In this document: piece by piece, positions 14,490-22,960 of the stretch | Numbering within the stretch: position 1 is the stretch's first letter | Layout of the letters: each line of letters starts with the position of its first letter | Assembly: GCF_902493215.1 (NCBI RefSeq) | Contig: NZ_CABUOL010000006.1 | Location: 122,834 to 186,833 of the forward strand | Origin: an uncultured Mediterranea sp. | GTDB lineage: Bacteria > Bacteroidota > Bacteroidia > Bacteroidales > Bacteroidaceae | DNA length: 64,000 nucleotides | Direction of reading: 5' to 3' | The notes under the pieces: model-generated | What the model was told of the DNA's origin: nothing | What the model saw: the letters and a program-made list of their open reading frames with translations, nothing else | The model's database searches: none | Made by a program: the position numbers and the translations under genes

Positions 14490-16136
14490 ATGTTATACGA
14501 ACGCACCCTAGGCCAGTGGTTGGAACACTGGGCCGAAACAACTCCCGACCGTGAGTACATCGTCTACTCCGACCGTAACCTGCGCTTCACCTGGAGCCAG
14601 TTCAACCGCCGTGTGGACCACATGGCCAAAGGACTCATCGCCATCGGTGTGGAGCGCGGCACGCACGTGGGCATCTGGGCCGCCAATGTGCCCGACTGGC
14701 TCACCCTGCTCTATGCCTGTGCCAAGATAGGTGCCGTCTATGTCACCGTGAACACCAACTACAAGCAGGCTGAACTGGAATATCTTTGCCAGAATTCCGA
14801 CATGCACACCCTCTGCATTGTCAACGGCGAGAAGGACAGCGACTTCGTACAGATGACCTACCAGATGCTGCCCGAACTGAAAACCTGCCAGCGCGGGCAC
14901 CTCAAGAGCGAACGCTTTCCCCGTATGAAGAATGTCATCTACGTGGGGCAGGAGAAGCATCGCGGCATGTACAATACCTCCGAAATCCTCCTGTTGGGCG
15001 ACAATGTGGACGACAGCCGCCTGAACGAACTGAAATCGCAGGTCACCTGCCACGACGTGGTGAACATGCAGTATACCAGCGGTACTACCGGCTTCCCCAA
15101 GGGCGTCATGCTGACCCACTACAACATCGCCAACAACGGCTTCCTCACCGGTGAGCACATGAAGTTCACGCAAGACGACAAACTCTGCGTCTGCGTGCCT
15201 CTGTTCCACTGCTTCGGCGTGGTACTGGCCACGATGAACTGCTTGACCCATGGCTGTACGGAAGTGATGGTGGAGCGTTTCGATCCGCTCGTCGTGCTGG
15301 CCTCCATCCATAAGGAACGCTGCACGGCTCTCTACGGTGTGCCCACCATGTTCATTGCCGAACTGAACCATCCCATGTTCGACATGTTCGATATGTCCAG
15401 CCTCCGCACCGGTATCATGGCCGGTTCGCTCTGCCCCATCGAGCTGATGAAGCAGGTGGAAGAGAAGATGTTCATGAAAGTGACCAGCGTCTACGGCCTG
15501 ACCGAGGCTTCTCCGGGTATGACGCACACCCGCATCGACGACCCCGCCGAGGTGCGCTACACCACCGTGGGCCGCGACTTCGAGCACACCGAAGTGCGTG
15601 TCATCGACCCCGAGACGGGCCTGGAATGCCCCGTCGGCGTGCAGGGCGAGATGTGCAACCGTGGCTACAACACCATGAAAGGTTACTACAAGAATCCTGA
15701 AGCTACGGCCGAGGTCATCGACCAGGACGGCTTCCTCCACTCCGGCGACCTGGGCGTGAAGGACGAACAGGGCAATTACCGCATCACGGGCCGCATCAAG
15801 GACATGATTATCCGCGGCGGCGAGAACATCTATCCGCGTGAAATCGAAGAATTCCTCTACCAGCTGCCCGGCGTGAAGGACGTGCAGGTGGCCGGCATTC
15901 CCTCGAAGAAATACGGTGAGGCTGTGGGTGCCTTCATCATCCTGCACGAAGGCGTGGACATGCACGAGAGCGACGTGCGCGATTTCTGCATCGGCAAGAT
16001 TTCGCGTTACAAGATTCCGAAATACATCTTTTTCGTCAAGGAATTCCCCATGACGGGCAGCGGCAAGATACAGAAGTTCAAACTGAAAGACCTGGGGCTG
16101 CAGCTGTGCAAGGAGCAGGGGATTGAGATTATCTGA
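14490..16136 (+). CDS. Acyl-CoA synthetase (AMP-forming, FadD-like)
   Basis: A 548-residue member of the ANL superfamily. It has the P-loop MQYTSGTTGFPKG, VYGLTEASPG, the hinge HSGDLGVKDEQGNYRITGRIKDMIIRGGENIYPREIEEF split between the large and small domains, and the C-terminal catalytic lysine in MTGSGKIQKF. It activates a carboxylic acid (probably a medium or long fatty acid) to acyl-AMP and then the CoA thioester. It follows the lyase by 14 bp and ends at a strong hairpin, so the regulator, lyase and synthetase may be one unit. Confidence 0.9.
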   Translation: MLYERTLGQWLEHWAETTPDREYIVYSDRNLRFTWSQFNRRVDHMAKGLIAIGVERGTHVGIWAANVPDWLTLLYACAKIGAVYVTVNTNYKQAELEYLCQNSDMHTLCIVNGEKDSDFVQMTYQMLPELKTCQRGHLKSERFPRMKNVIYVGQEKHRGMYNTSEILLLGDNVDDSRLNELKSQVTCHDVVNMQYTSGTTGFPKGVMLTHYNIANNGFLTGEHMKFTQDDKLCVCVPLFHCFGVVLATMNCLTHGCTEVMVERFDPLVVLASIHKERCTALYGVPTMFIAELNHPMFDMFDMSSLRTGIMAGSLCPIELMKQVEEKMFMKVTSVYGLTEASPGMTHTRIDDPAEVRYTTVGRDFEHTEVRVIDPETGLECPVGVQGEMCNRGYNTMKGYYKNPEATAEVIDQDGFLHSGDLGVKDEQGNYRITGRIKDMIIRGGENIYPREIEEFLYQLPGVKDVQVAGIPSKKYGEAVGAFIILHEGVDMHESDVRDFCIGKISRYKIPKYIFFVKEFPMTGSGKIQKFKLKDLGLQLCKEQGIEII

Positions 16137-16138
16137 CG

Positions 16139-16213
16139 GAAGGCGGCTGTTTCAAGATAGAAAAGTCTGATAAAAAGAGTGTCGGTATCTTTTCATCTTG
16201 AGACAGCCGCCTT
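16139..16213 (+). terminator. Terminator after the acyl-CoA synthetase
   Basis: AAGGCGGCTGTTTCAAGAT pairs with ATCTTGAGACAGCCGCCTT across a loop of about 35 bases, followed by TTCTGTTG. The stem is long with one mismatch and the T-tract is weak. Confidence 0.65.
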
Positions 16214-16263
16214 TCTGTTGAAAGCAGATGTACAGAAAAAGTTTCAAAAGTTGTCTTGACAAC

Positions 16264-16377
16264 GAAACTACTGGTTTCAAGACGGCTTCATTTTTTGAAA
16301 CCATCGGTTTCATTAAAGGAAACCACTGGTTTCATTGAATGAAACTACCGGTTTCATAGCATGAAACCATTTTGAAG
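16264..16377. repeat. 22-bp-period array of GAAACYAYYGGTTTCA palindromes
   Basis: Four 16-bp near-palindromes (consensus GAAACYAYYGGTTTCA) start near 16264, 16297, 16319 and 16341, and a half-copy (GAAACCATTTTG) starts near 16363. Spacings are 33, 22, 22 and 22 bp. The rest of the gap 16137-16548 holds the terminator on its left and the luxS downstream region on its right. No gene is visible. Confidence 0.8.
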
Positions 16378-16548
16378 CTTTAAAGGGCAAATAAGCAGAA
16401 TGGAAGGTTCGTTCTTGTAGAAACTTTCGTTTTTCTGCATCGCATTAAAGAACGGGCACAGATAATGTAATTTCCAAGGCAGGGTAACCCTGCATGGAAA
16501 CTGCATTGTCTGTGCCCGAAATTATGATTGCCGGCAGGAACGTTTGTA

Positions 16549-17037
16549 TCACTCCGCCTTCTCGGGGTAGCGCATGTTGGCTTCGGTCATCTGCTCGAGC
16601 ACTTCGTGCAGGTATTTGGCCGACTCCCAGCGGGCCATGGGCAGGTCGTGGAGCAGGTAGTTGCCGCAGTCCTGCGGGGCGGCGCCGGGCACTTCGCCTT
16701 CGTAGTGGGCCACGAAGCGGAAGGTGTCCTGCATCAGCGGCAGGATGTCTTCGGGCTGCAGGTCGCCGCGCATCAGCAGGTAGTTGCCCGTGAGGCAGCC
16801 CATGGGGCCCCAGTAGATGATGCGGTCCTGCCACCGCGGCTCGTTGCGCAGGTAGGTGGCGGCCAGGTGCTCGATGGTGTGAAGCGCGCCCTGTCCGAGG
16901 GCGGGCTCGCGGTTGGGTTCCTTCATGCGGATGTCGAAGGTGGTGATCACTTCACCGTTCACCTCGTCCTTGCGCGACACGTAGATGCCGCGCAGCAGGC
17001 GGATGTGGTCGATGGTAAAACTGGGAATTTTCTTCAT
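16549..17037 (-). CDS. luxS: S-ribosylhomocysteine lyase LuxS
   Basis: A 162-residue metalloenzyme that splits S-ribosylhomocysteine into homocysteine and DPD, the precursor of autoinducer 2. The zinc ligands His53 and His57 (HTIEH, with Glu56) and Cys124 (PQDCGNY) are present, as is the catalytic Cys81 in GPMGCLTG. It lies 33 bp downstream of the nucleosidase gene that makes its substrate, so the two steps of S-adenosylhomocysteine recycling are in one operon. Confidence 0.95.
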   Translation of the reverse strand: MKKIPSFTIDHIRLLRGIYVSRKDEVNGEVITTFDIRMKEPNREPALGQGALHTIEHLAATYLRNEPRWQDRIIYWGPMGCLTGNYLLMRGDLQPEDILPLMQDTFRFVAHYEGEVPGAAPQDCGNYLLHDLPMARWESAKYLHEVLEQMTEANMRYPEKAE

Positions 17038-17070
17038 ATCGTTTTTCGTGAATGGTTAATAGTCTTTCTT

Positions 17071-17772
17071 TTACAGGCCTTCCAGGAACGCCCACGTCGT
17101 GCGGAACGACCGTTCGGCCATGGTGGCCCAAAAGTCGCGGTACTGGGCGAAGTTGTCGTCGTGCGCTCCCGGCGTGTCGCTGACGATGCGGAAGCTGAGG
17201 AAGGGCACGCCGTAGACGAAGCACGTCTGGGCGATGGCGGCCGACTCCATGTCGACGGCCATTCCCTCGGGGAAGTGGCGCTTGATGGCGGCCAGTTCGG
17301 CAGCGTCTTCCACAAAGCGGTCGCCCGTGCAGATGAGTCCGCCGTGAATGCGGCTCTCCAGTCCGGCGCCGTCGTTCAGCTCCAGCGCGTGGCGCAGCAG
17401 CCGGGGCGCAGCTTCGTAGTAGAGGGGCATGCCCTGCACCTGGCCGTAGCGGGTGCCGTCGTTGCCGCAATAGACGTCGTGATAGACCAGGCGGTCGCTG
17501 GCCACCACGTCGCCCACCCGCAGGCACGTGTCGATGCCTCCTGCCACACCGGTGCTGACGATGCAGTCCGGCCGGTGGCGGCGGATGAGTTCGGCGGCTC
17601 CCACAGCCGCGTTTACCTTGCCGATGCCACACTGGGTGAGCACGACGTCGTTGCGGCCCAGGAGGCCCTCCACATAGCGGAAACGGCCTTCGCCGCTCTC
17701 CTTTTTCTGCGACAGGCGGCCCGCCAGCTGGCGGTGCTCGCTGTCCATTGCACTGATGATGCCTATTTTCAT
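17071..17772 (-). CDS. mtnN: 5'-methylthioadenosine/S-adenosylhomocysteine nucleosidase
   Basis: A 233-residue nucleosidase (Pfs). It begins MKIGIISAMDSE, contains STGVAGGID, VDMESAAIAQTCF (the ribose-binding MExxA motif) and FRIVSDTPG with the catalytic aspartate. It removes adenine from S-adenosylhomocysteine or methylthioadenosine. The start at 17772 is chosen because the family N-terminus begins there; an upstream in-frame extension lacks homology. It is the first gene of the luxS operon. Confidence 0.93.
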   Translation of the reverse strand: MKIGIISAMDSEHRQLAGRLSQKKESGEGRFRYVEGLLGRNDVVLTQCGIGKVNAAVGAAELIRRHRPDCIVSTGVAGGIDTCLRVGDVVASDRLVYHDVYCGNDGTRYGQVQGMPLYYEAAPRLLRHALELNDGAGLESRIHGGLICTGDRFVEDAAELAAIKRHFPEGMAVDMESAAIAQTCFVYGVPFLSFRIVSDTPGAHDDNFAQYRDFWATMAERSFRTTWAFLEGL

Positions 17773-17796
17773 TGCTGACAAATGCTTAAATATCCG

Positions 17797-17804
17797 CAAA
17801 TGTA
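17797..17804 (-). promoter_or_regulatory. Promoter -7 element for mtnN-luxS
   Basis: The minus strand reads TACATTTG (TAnnTTTG consensus), about 25 bp upstream of the mtnN start. Confidence 0.55.
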
Positions 17805-17858
17805 CGACATTTCCTTGGATTACACGGGCCGGGAGCGCGGAAAATGGGAGGAATGTCG

Positions 17859-17866
17859 TATCTTTG
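17859..17866 (+). promoter_or_regulatory. Promoter -7 element for the YfhO gene
   Basis: TATCTTTG, an exact consensus match, about 38 bp upstream of the start at 17904 and divergent from the mtnN promoter. Confidence 0.55.
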
Positions 17867-17903
17867 CGGACAATAACCATGCTATAATCAAGACATCAGC
17901 CTT

Positions 17904-20411
17904 ATGACACTGAAAAGAATACTCCCCGACCTGGTGGCGATCGTCCTGTTCGCCCTGCTTTCGTTCGTCTATTTCTTCCCGGCCGACATCGAGGGCCGCA
18001 TGCTCTTCCAGCACGACACGGCGGCGGGCGTGGGCATCGGGCAGGAGGCCAAGGAATACTACGAGCAGACGGGCGAACGTACCCGCTGGACCAACTCCGT
18101 ATTCGGCGGCATGCCCACCTACCAGATTTCACCATCGTACGACTCCAACAAGCCGCTGCAGTGGGTGCAGAAAGTCTACCAGCTGTTCCTGCCCAGCTAC
18201 GTCTGCCTGACGTTCATCCTCATGCTGGGCTTCTACATCCTGCTGAGGGCCTTCGGGCTGTCGGTGTGGCTGTCCACGCTGGGGGGCATTCTGTGGGCCT
18301 TCTCGTCCTACTTCTTCATCCTCATCTCGGCGGGGCACATCTGGAAGTTCATCACCCTGGCCTACATTCCGCCCACGCTGGCGGGCATCGTGCTGGCCTA
18401 CCGCGGACGCCTGCTGGCGGGCGGCGTGGTGGCCGCGCTGTTCGTAGCCCTGCAGATTGCGTCGAACCACGTGCAGATGTCCTACTACTTCCTGTTCGTC
18501 ATCCTCTTCATTGTGGGCGCCTACTTCGAGAAGGCCTGGCGCGAGAAGACGTTGCCGCAGTTCTTCCGGGCCAGCGCGGTACTGGTCGCAGCAGCCCTCA
18601 TCGGCGTGGCGGCCAACCTGTCGAACCTCTATCACACCTATACCTACAGCAAGGAAACCATGCGCGGCAAGAGTGAGCTGGTGCAGACGGGCGAAGCGGC
18701 CAAGCAGACCAGCGGCGGACTGGACCGTGACTACATCACGCAGTGGAGCTACGGCGTGGGCGAGACGTGGACGCTGCTTGTCCCCAACTTCAAGGGCGGT
18801 GCCTCCGCGCCCCTGAGCCAGAGCGAGACGGCCATGGAGAAGGCCAACCCGATGTACAGCAGCCTCTACAACAGCCTGACGCAGTACTTCGGCGACCAGC
18901 CCATGACGGCAGGCCCTGTCTACGTGGGCGCGTTCGTGCTGTTCCTCTTCCTGCTGGGCTGCTTCATCGTGAAAGGACCGCTGAAGTGGGCTCTCATCGG
19001 CGCCACGCTGTTCTCCATCGCATTGTCGTGGGGCAAGAACTTCATGCCGCTGACCGACTTCTTCATCGACTACGTGCCGATGTACAACAAGTTCCGTGCC
19101 GTGTCGTCCATTCTCGTCATTGCCGAGTTTACCATTCCCCTGCTGGCTGTCTTCGCGCTGAAGAAGATACTGGAGGAGCCCCAGGTGCTGCGTGACAAGG
19201 TGGCGCTGGGTGTCAGTTCTGTCCTGACCCTGGGTGTGTCGTTCCTGCTTTGGATGGCGCCGGGCAGCTTCAGTGCAGGCTTCATCCCGGCCCAGGAAGC
19301 ACAGATGCTGCAGCAAGCCGTGGACGGCGGCATGATCCCGGCCGGCGAGCTGAACGGCATCCTGGCCAACCTGGGCGAGATGCGTGCCGCCCTGGTACAG
19401 GCCGACGCCCTGCGCAGCTTCCTCATCATCGCCATCGGCCTGCTGCTGCTTATGCTCTACGCCACGGGCAAGCTGCGGCAGTCGCTCACCGTGGGCGGCA
19501 TCGCCGTGCTGTGTCTGGTGGACCTGTGGAGCGTGAACAAACGCTACCTGAACGACGGGCAATTTGTTCCGAAAAGCGTCCAGACCACCACTTTCAACAA
19601 GACGCCCACCGACGAAACGATACTGAAAGACCCTGCCCTGGACTACCGTGTGCTGAACCTGGCTTCGAATACGTTCAACGAAAGCAATACCTCCTACTGG
19701 CACAAGAGCGTGGGTGGCTACCATCCCGCCAAGCTGCGCCGTTACCAGGAGATGATTGAGCGTCACATCGCTCCCGAAATGCAGGCGGCCTACTCCGAAA
19801 TAGCCCGTGCGGGCGGCGAGATGGACAGTGTGGATGCCTCGAAGTTCCGTGTGCTGAACATGCTGAACACCCGCTACTTCATCCTGCCTGCCGGACAGCA
19901 GGGACAGACCGTGCCCATCCTGAACCCTTATGCCTACGGCAATGCTTGGTTTGTAGACCGGGTGCAGTACGTGGACAATGCCAACGAGGAGATTGACGCG
20001 CTGCATACGGCCGATCCTGCCGGGACTGCCGTAGTGCACGCCCGCTTCAAGGAGGCGCTGAAAGGGCTGACGGAAAGCCATCGGGACAGCCTCTCCACCA
20101 TCCGGCTGACCAGCTACGAACCCAACCGCCTGGTGTATGAGACCCGTAACAGCGGCGATGCCGTGGCCGTATTCTCTGAAATCTACTACCCGGACGGCTG
20201 GCGGGTGACCGTCGACGGACAACCTGCTACCCTGGGACGGGCCGACTACATCCTGCGTGCCCTCTACCTCCCTGCAGGCGAGCACACGGTGGAAATGCGT
20301 TTCGACCCGCAGAGCCTGCACGTGACCGAAGGCATCGCCTATACCGCCCTGGCGCTGATGGTTGTGGGAATAATGGCCGTCATCTGGAGGCAACGGAAAA
20401 AGACGGCCTGA
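17904..20411 (+). CDS. YfhO-family multi-pass membrane protein
   Basis: An 835-residue protein with roughly a dozen hydrophobic helices in the first 550 residues. A soluble region follows (NKTPTDETILKDPALDYRVLNL, GGYHPAKLRRYQEMIERH, RYFILP, NPYAYGNAWFVD) and a final membrane helix. This matches the bacterial YfhO family, whose members resemble GT-C glycosyltransferases and in some Firmicutes glycosylate lipoteichoic acid. In Bacteroidetes the acceptor is unknown. The divergent partner, mtnN-luxS, is unrelated by pathway. Confidence 0.85.
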   Translation: MTLKRILPDLVAIVLFALLSFVYFFPADIEGRMLFQHDTAAGVGIGQEAKEYYEQTGERTRWTNSVFGGMPTYQISPSYDSNKPLQWVQKVYQLFLPSYVCLTFILMLGFYILLRAFGLSVWLSTLGGILWAFSSYFFILISAGHIWKFITLAYIPPTLAGIVLAYRGRLLAGGVVAALFVALQIASNHVQMSYYFLFVILFIVGAYFEKAWREKTLPQFFRASAVLVAAALIGVAANLSNLYHTYTYSKETMRGKSELVQTGEAAKQTSGGLDRDYITQWSYGVGETWTLLVPNFKGGASAPLSQSETAMEKANPMYSSLYNSLTQYFGDQPMTAGPVYVGAFVLFLFLLGCFIVKGPLKWALIGATLFSIALSWGKNFMPLTDFFIDYVPMYNKFRAVSSILVIAEFTIPLLAVFALKKILEEPQVLRDKVALGVSSVLTLGVSFLLWMAPGSFSAGFIPAQEAQMLQQAVDGGMIPAGELNGILANLGEMRAALVQADALRSFLIIAIGLLLLMLYATGKLRQSLTVGGIAVLCLVDLWSVNKRYLNDGQFVPKSVQTTTFNKTPTDETILKDPALDYRVLNLASNTFNESNTSYWHKSVGGYHPAKLRRYQEMIERHIAPEMQAAYSEIARAGGEMDSVDASKFRVLNMLNTRYFILPAGQQGQTVPILNPYAYGNAWFVDRVQYVDNANEEIDALHTADPAGTAVVHARFKEALKGLTESHRDSLSTIRLTSYEPNRLVYETRNSGDAVAVFSEIYYPDGWRVTVDGQPATLGRADYILRALYLPAGEHTVEMRFDPQSLHVTEGIAYTALALMVVGIMAVIWRQRKKTA

Positions 20412-20423
20412 CGGGATGGGAAT

Positions 20424-20458
20424 AAAAAAACCGTCCCTATCTTCACAGGCAGGGACGG
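20424..20458 (-). terminator. Terminator of the minus-strand aroQ-to-permease run
   Basis: CCGTCCCT/AGGGACGG stem with a 12-base loop, followed on the minus strand by TTTTTTT. The plus-strand side has no T-tract, so it mainly serves the minus-strand transcript. The 140 bp between it and 20601 contain only a 25-codon plus-strand frame (near 20477) of doubtful status. Confidence 0.75.
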
Positions 20459-20600
20459 CACACAAGTCAATAATACATGAAAAAACGCTATTTAGAGAGA
20501 GTTCTAACCCTTTTCAGGGCAGCGGTACAAATGTACGGAGGATTTTTGAATTGAAAAAATCAAATCGACCAAAAGGTGAATTTTACCGACGAATTGTCTC

Positions 20601-21830
20601 TTATTTCAACAGTCGGCGGCTGAGATAGCGCACCGGATACCACACGGAGAGGAATCCGACGGCCAATACCGTGGCAAAGACAAGCACTACATCGGATACG
20701 TGGACACTGACGGGATAGGCATCGACTACGAAAGCTCCGCTGCCTCCGCCCAGTGTGATGAAACCGAAATGCTGCTGGGCCCAGCAGAGCAGCAGTCCCG
20801 ACAGAATGCCTCCCACGGCTCCGAAAACCGAAATGAGGCGCCCCTCGAACAGAAAGATACGGACGACGAGACGGTCGTCGGCTCCGAGGTTGCGCAGCGT
20901 CACTACATCGTCCCGCTTGTCCAGGATGAGCATTGAGAGGGAACCGATGACGTTGAAGCACGAAACAACCAGGATGAACGTGAGGAAGAGGTAGGAAATG
21001 AGCTTCTCGATTTCCATGATGCGGAACACGTCGGCCTGCTGTTCGTAGCGGTTCTGCACCACAAAACGGTCGCCCAGCAACGTGGCTATGCGCTGCCTGA
21101 CAGCCTCTGTGTCGGCATCGGGCTTCAACTTCAGCTCGACGGCCGAGACTTCGCGGCCGTAGTCGAACAGGCGGCGGGCAAAGCTCAGTGAGGTGACAAT
21201 GTAGTGGGCGTCGTACTTTTCCTGATTGACCACAAAGACGGCTCCCGGCGAGAACAGGTATTCGCGGTTGAAGGCGGCCGAGGGGTTGGCCAGATTGACC
21301 CGCACATTGCGGCGGGGGGCAAAGACCTGCAGGGGATCGACAAACTGGATGCCCGTGCCGAGCTGCGACATCAGTTCGATGCCCAGGAAACCGTAGTCCA
21401 CGATGTTGTCTTTCAGAATGAACTGTCCCGTACCGTAGAGCAGGCTGTCGATGGACGTCAGCTGCTCGAAGTTGTCGTCCACGCCCTTAATGACGGCCAT
21501 CACCTGGCGGTCTTTGTACTGCACCATGGCATTTTCTTCGAGCGTCTCGGTCCAGACTTCCACTTCGGGCAGGGCGCGGACCTGCTGTAGGGCGGGTTCG
21601 TCGGGCAGGAATACCTTCCCCTCGCGTACGGTAATCTTTAGCTGGGGGTCGAAGGCGGTGAAGAAGCCGGCTACCATGTCCTGGAAACCGTTGAACACCG
21701 AGAGGGTGCATACCATGGCCAGTGTGGCCAGCGCCACCCCGCATACCGAAATGCCGGAGATGATGTTGACCGCATTGTGTTTCTTCCTGGAGAACAGGTA
21801 GCGGCGGGCTATGTAGAACGACAGGTTCAA
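20601..21830 (-). CDS. LolC/LolE-type ABC transporter permease (FtsX family)
   Basis: A 409-residue permease with the MacB/FtsX layout: an N-terminal helix (about residues 20-45, ARRYLFSRKKHNAVNIISGISVCGVALATLAMV), a periplasmic domain of about 220 residues, then three C-terminal helices (LFLTFILVVSCFNVIGSLSML; AVGGILSGLLLCWAQ; VVLVFATVLAVGFLSVWYP). The start MNLSFYIARRYL and KRDDVVTLRNLGA are typical of lipoprotein-releasing permeases that extract lipoproteins from the inner membrane for LolA. No ATPase gene is adjacent, which is common in Bacteroidales. It follows rbfA by about 9 bp. Confidence 0.85.
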   Translation of the reverse strand: MNLSFYIARRYLFSRKKHNAVNIISGISVCGVALATLAMVCTLSVFNGFQDMVAGFFTAFDPQLKITVREGKVFLPDEPALQQVRALPEVEVWTETLEENAMVQYKDRQVMAVIKGVDDNFEQLTSIDSLLYGTGQFILKDNIVDYGFLGIELMSQLGTGIQFVDPLQVFAPRRNVRVNLANPSAAFNREYLFSPGAVFVVNQEKYDAHYIVTSLSFARRLFDYGREVSAVELKLKPDADTEAVRQRIATLLGDRFVVQNRYEQQADVFRIMEIEKLISYLFLTFILVVSCFNVIGSLSMLILDKRDDVVTLRNLGADDRLVVRIFLFEGRLISVFGAVGGILSGLLLCWAQQHFGFITLGGGSGAFVVDAYPVSVHVSDVVLVFATVLAVGFLSVWYPVRYLSRRLLK

Positions 21831-21839
21831 GGCACGGCC

Positions 21840-22172
21840 TTATTTAAGCAGTTCGTCGATACGTTCCAGGTAGTCCAGCGAATCGTCCAGGAAGAACTTC
21901 AGTTCGGGGATGATGCGGAGCTGGAAACGTACGCGGGTGCCCAGTTCGTAGCGGATGGACTTCATGTTGGCGTTGATGTTCTTGATGAGTTCCTCGCCCT
22001 TCTCCGAGGGGAAGATGCTGAGGTAGACACGGGCAATGCTCATGTCGGGGCTGATGCGTACGGCGCTGACCGAAACCAGCACACCGTGCATACTCTTGGT
22101 CTGCAACAGGAAAATGTCGCCCAGTTCCTTCTGGAGCAGGCGGGCTATTTTGTTCTGACGGGTTGTTTCCAT
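21840..22172 (-). CDS. rbfA: 30S ribosome-binding factor A
   Basis: A 110-residue KH-like protein that helps mature the 5' end of 16S rRNA and cold-adapted 30S assembly. Recognisable segments are NKIARLLQKELGDIFL, VSVSAVRISPDMSIARVYLSIFP, RYELGTRVRFQLRIIPELKFFLDDSLDYLERIDELL. Length and ending are normal for the family. It is followed closely by the LolC/E-type permease gene, a gene order common in Bacteroides. Confidence 0.92.
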   Translation of the reverse strand: METTRQNKIARLLQKELGDIFLLQTKSMHGVLVSVSAVRISPDMSIARVYLSIFPSEKGEELIKNINANMKSIRYELGTRVRFQLRIIPELKFFLDDSLDYLERIDELLK

Positions 22173-22182
22173 ATAAAGCGTA

Positions 22183-22249
22183 GTTAATGGTTAATGATCA
22201 ATGGTTAATTCCACTCTCCACTTTCAACTTTCAACTCTCCACTCCCCCC
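22183..22249. repeat. Intergenic word-repeat element between rbfA and the methyltransferase
   Basis: Tandem variants ATGGTTAATGATCAATGGTTAA on one side and CACTTTCAACTTTCAACT on the other form a weak inverted repeat filling the gap. It belongs to the same loose family as the elements at 12218, 22882 and 50174. Confidence 0.55.
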
Positions 22250-22879
22250 TTAAGTTTTCCGCATGATTGTCAGTCCGTCACGCAGGGGAAGGATGACCTT
22301 TTCGACCCGGGGGTCGCGGGCCACAAAGTCGTTGAACTCCTTGATGCGGATGGTCTGGAGGTCCGAGCTGTGCGGATGCTCTTCCAGTACGTGGCCGTCC
22401 CACAGCGTGTTGTCGGCGATGATGTATCCGCCGTCGGCCAGGCTGGCCAGTGCCATCTCGTAGTAGTCCAGGTACTTGCGCTTGTCGGCATCCATAAAGA
22501 CGAGGTCGAACGTCAGCCCCAGCTGTGGAACCAGTTCCAGCGCGTCGCCGATATAGAAGCGGATCTTGTCGGCATACGGCGAACCTTCGAGCCAGGGGCG
22601 GGTGAAGTCTTCCTGTTCGTCGTTGATTTCGAAAGTGTGCAGCATGGCTCCTTCGGGCAGGCCTTCGGCCATGCAGAGAGCCGAATAGCCGCTGTAGGTC
22701 CCTATCTCGAGCACCTGGCGCGGGCGGATCATCCGTACAAACATCTTCAGCATCCGTCCCTGCAGGTGGCCCGAGGCCATGCGCGGATACAGAAGCTTGA
22801 GGTGTGTGTCGCGGTAGAGAGCCCGCAGGTAGTCACTCTCCGGGTCGATGTGCTGCAATATGTATTCGTCTAAATCCAA
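22250..22879 (-). CDS. SAM-dependent O-methyltransferase (caffeoyl-CoA type, TrmR-like)
   Basis: A 209-residue class I methyltransferase. It has VLEIGTYSGYSALCMAEGLP (SAM-binding glycine loop), the acidic strand end LHTFEIND, FDLVFMDADKRKYLDYYE (metal-binding MDADK), and ADNTLWDGHV, the second metal site. This is the pattern of cation-dependent O-methyltransferases. One branch, TrmR, methylates 5-hydroxyuridine of tRNA to 5-methoxyuridine. Because a TrhP-like protein that makes 5-hydroxyuridine is also in this window, a tRNA role is attractive, but the genes are 17 kb apart. Confidence 0.82.
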   Translation of the reverse strand: MDLDEYILQHIDPESDYLRALYRDTHLKLLYPRMASGHLQGRMLKMFVRMIRPRQVLEIGTYSGYSALCMAEGLPEGAMLHTFEINDEQEDFTRPWLEGSPYADKIRFYIGDALELVPQLGLTFDLVFMDADKRKYLDYYEMALASLADGGYIIADNTLWDGHVLEEHPHSSDLQTIRIKEFNDFVARDPRVEKVILPLRDGLTIMRKT

Positions 22880-22881
22880 TG

Positions 22882-22960
22882 GAAAATTGAAAATGGAAAA
22901 TTGAAAATGGGGAAACGGATGGAATAATTATCCATTCTCCATTCTCAATTTTCAATTGAT
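22882..22960. repeat. Intergenic word-repeat hairpin (methyltransferase-pyk gap)
   Basis: ATGGAAAATTGAAAATGGAAAATT on the left, and TTATCCATTCTCCATTC plus TCAATTTTCAATTG on the right, form an imperfect hairpin that occupies the entire 80-bp gap between two minus-strand genes. Confidence 0.65.

Noticed and set aside
18129..20465. 778-codon minus-strand frame opposite the YfhO gene
   Set aside because: It is an artefact of high GC. The translation is His/Gln/Arg-rich without motifs, and the plus-strand frame has clear membrane helices.
20477..20554. 25-codon plus-strand peptide (MKKRYLERVLTLF...)
   Set aside because: It is too short to support, with no promoter match or partner gene; left as part of the intergenic region.
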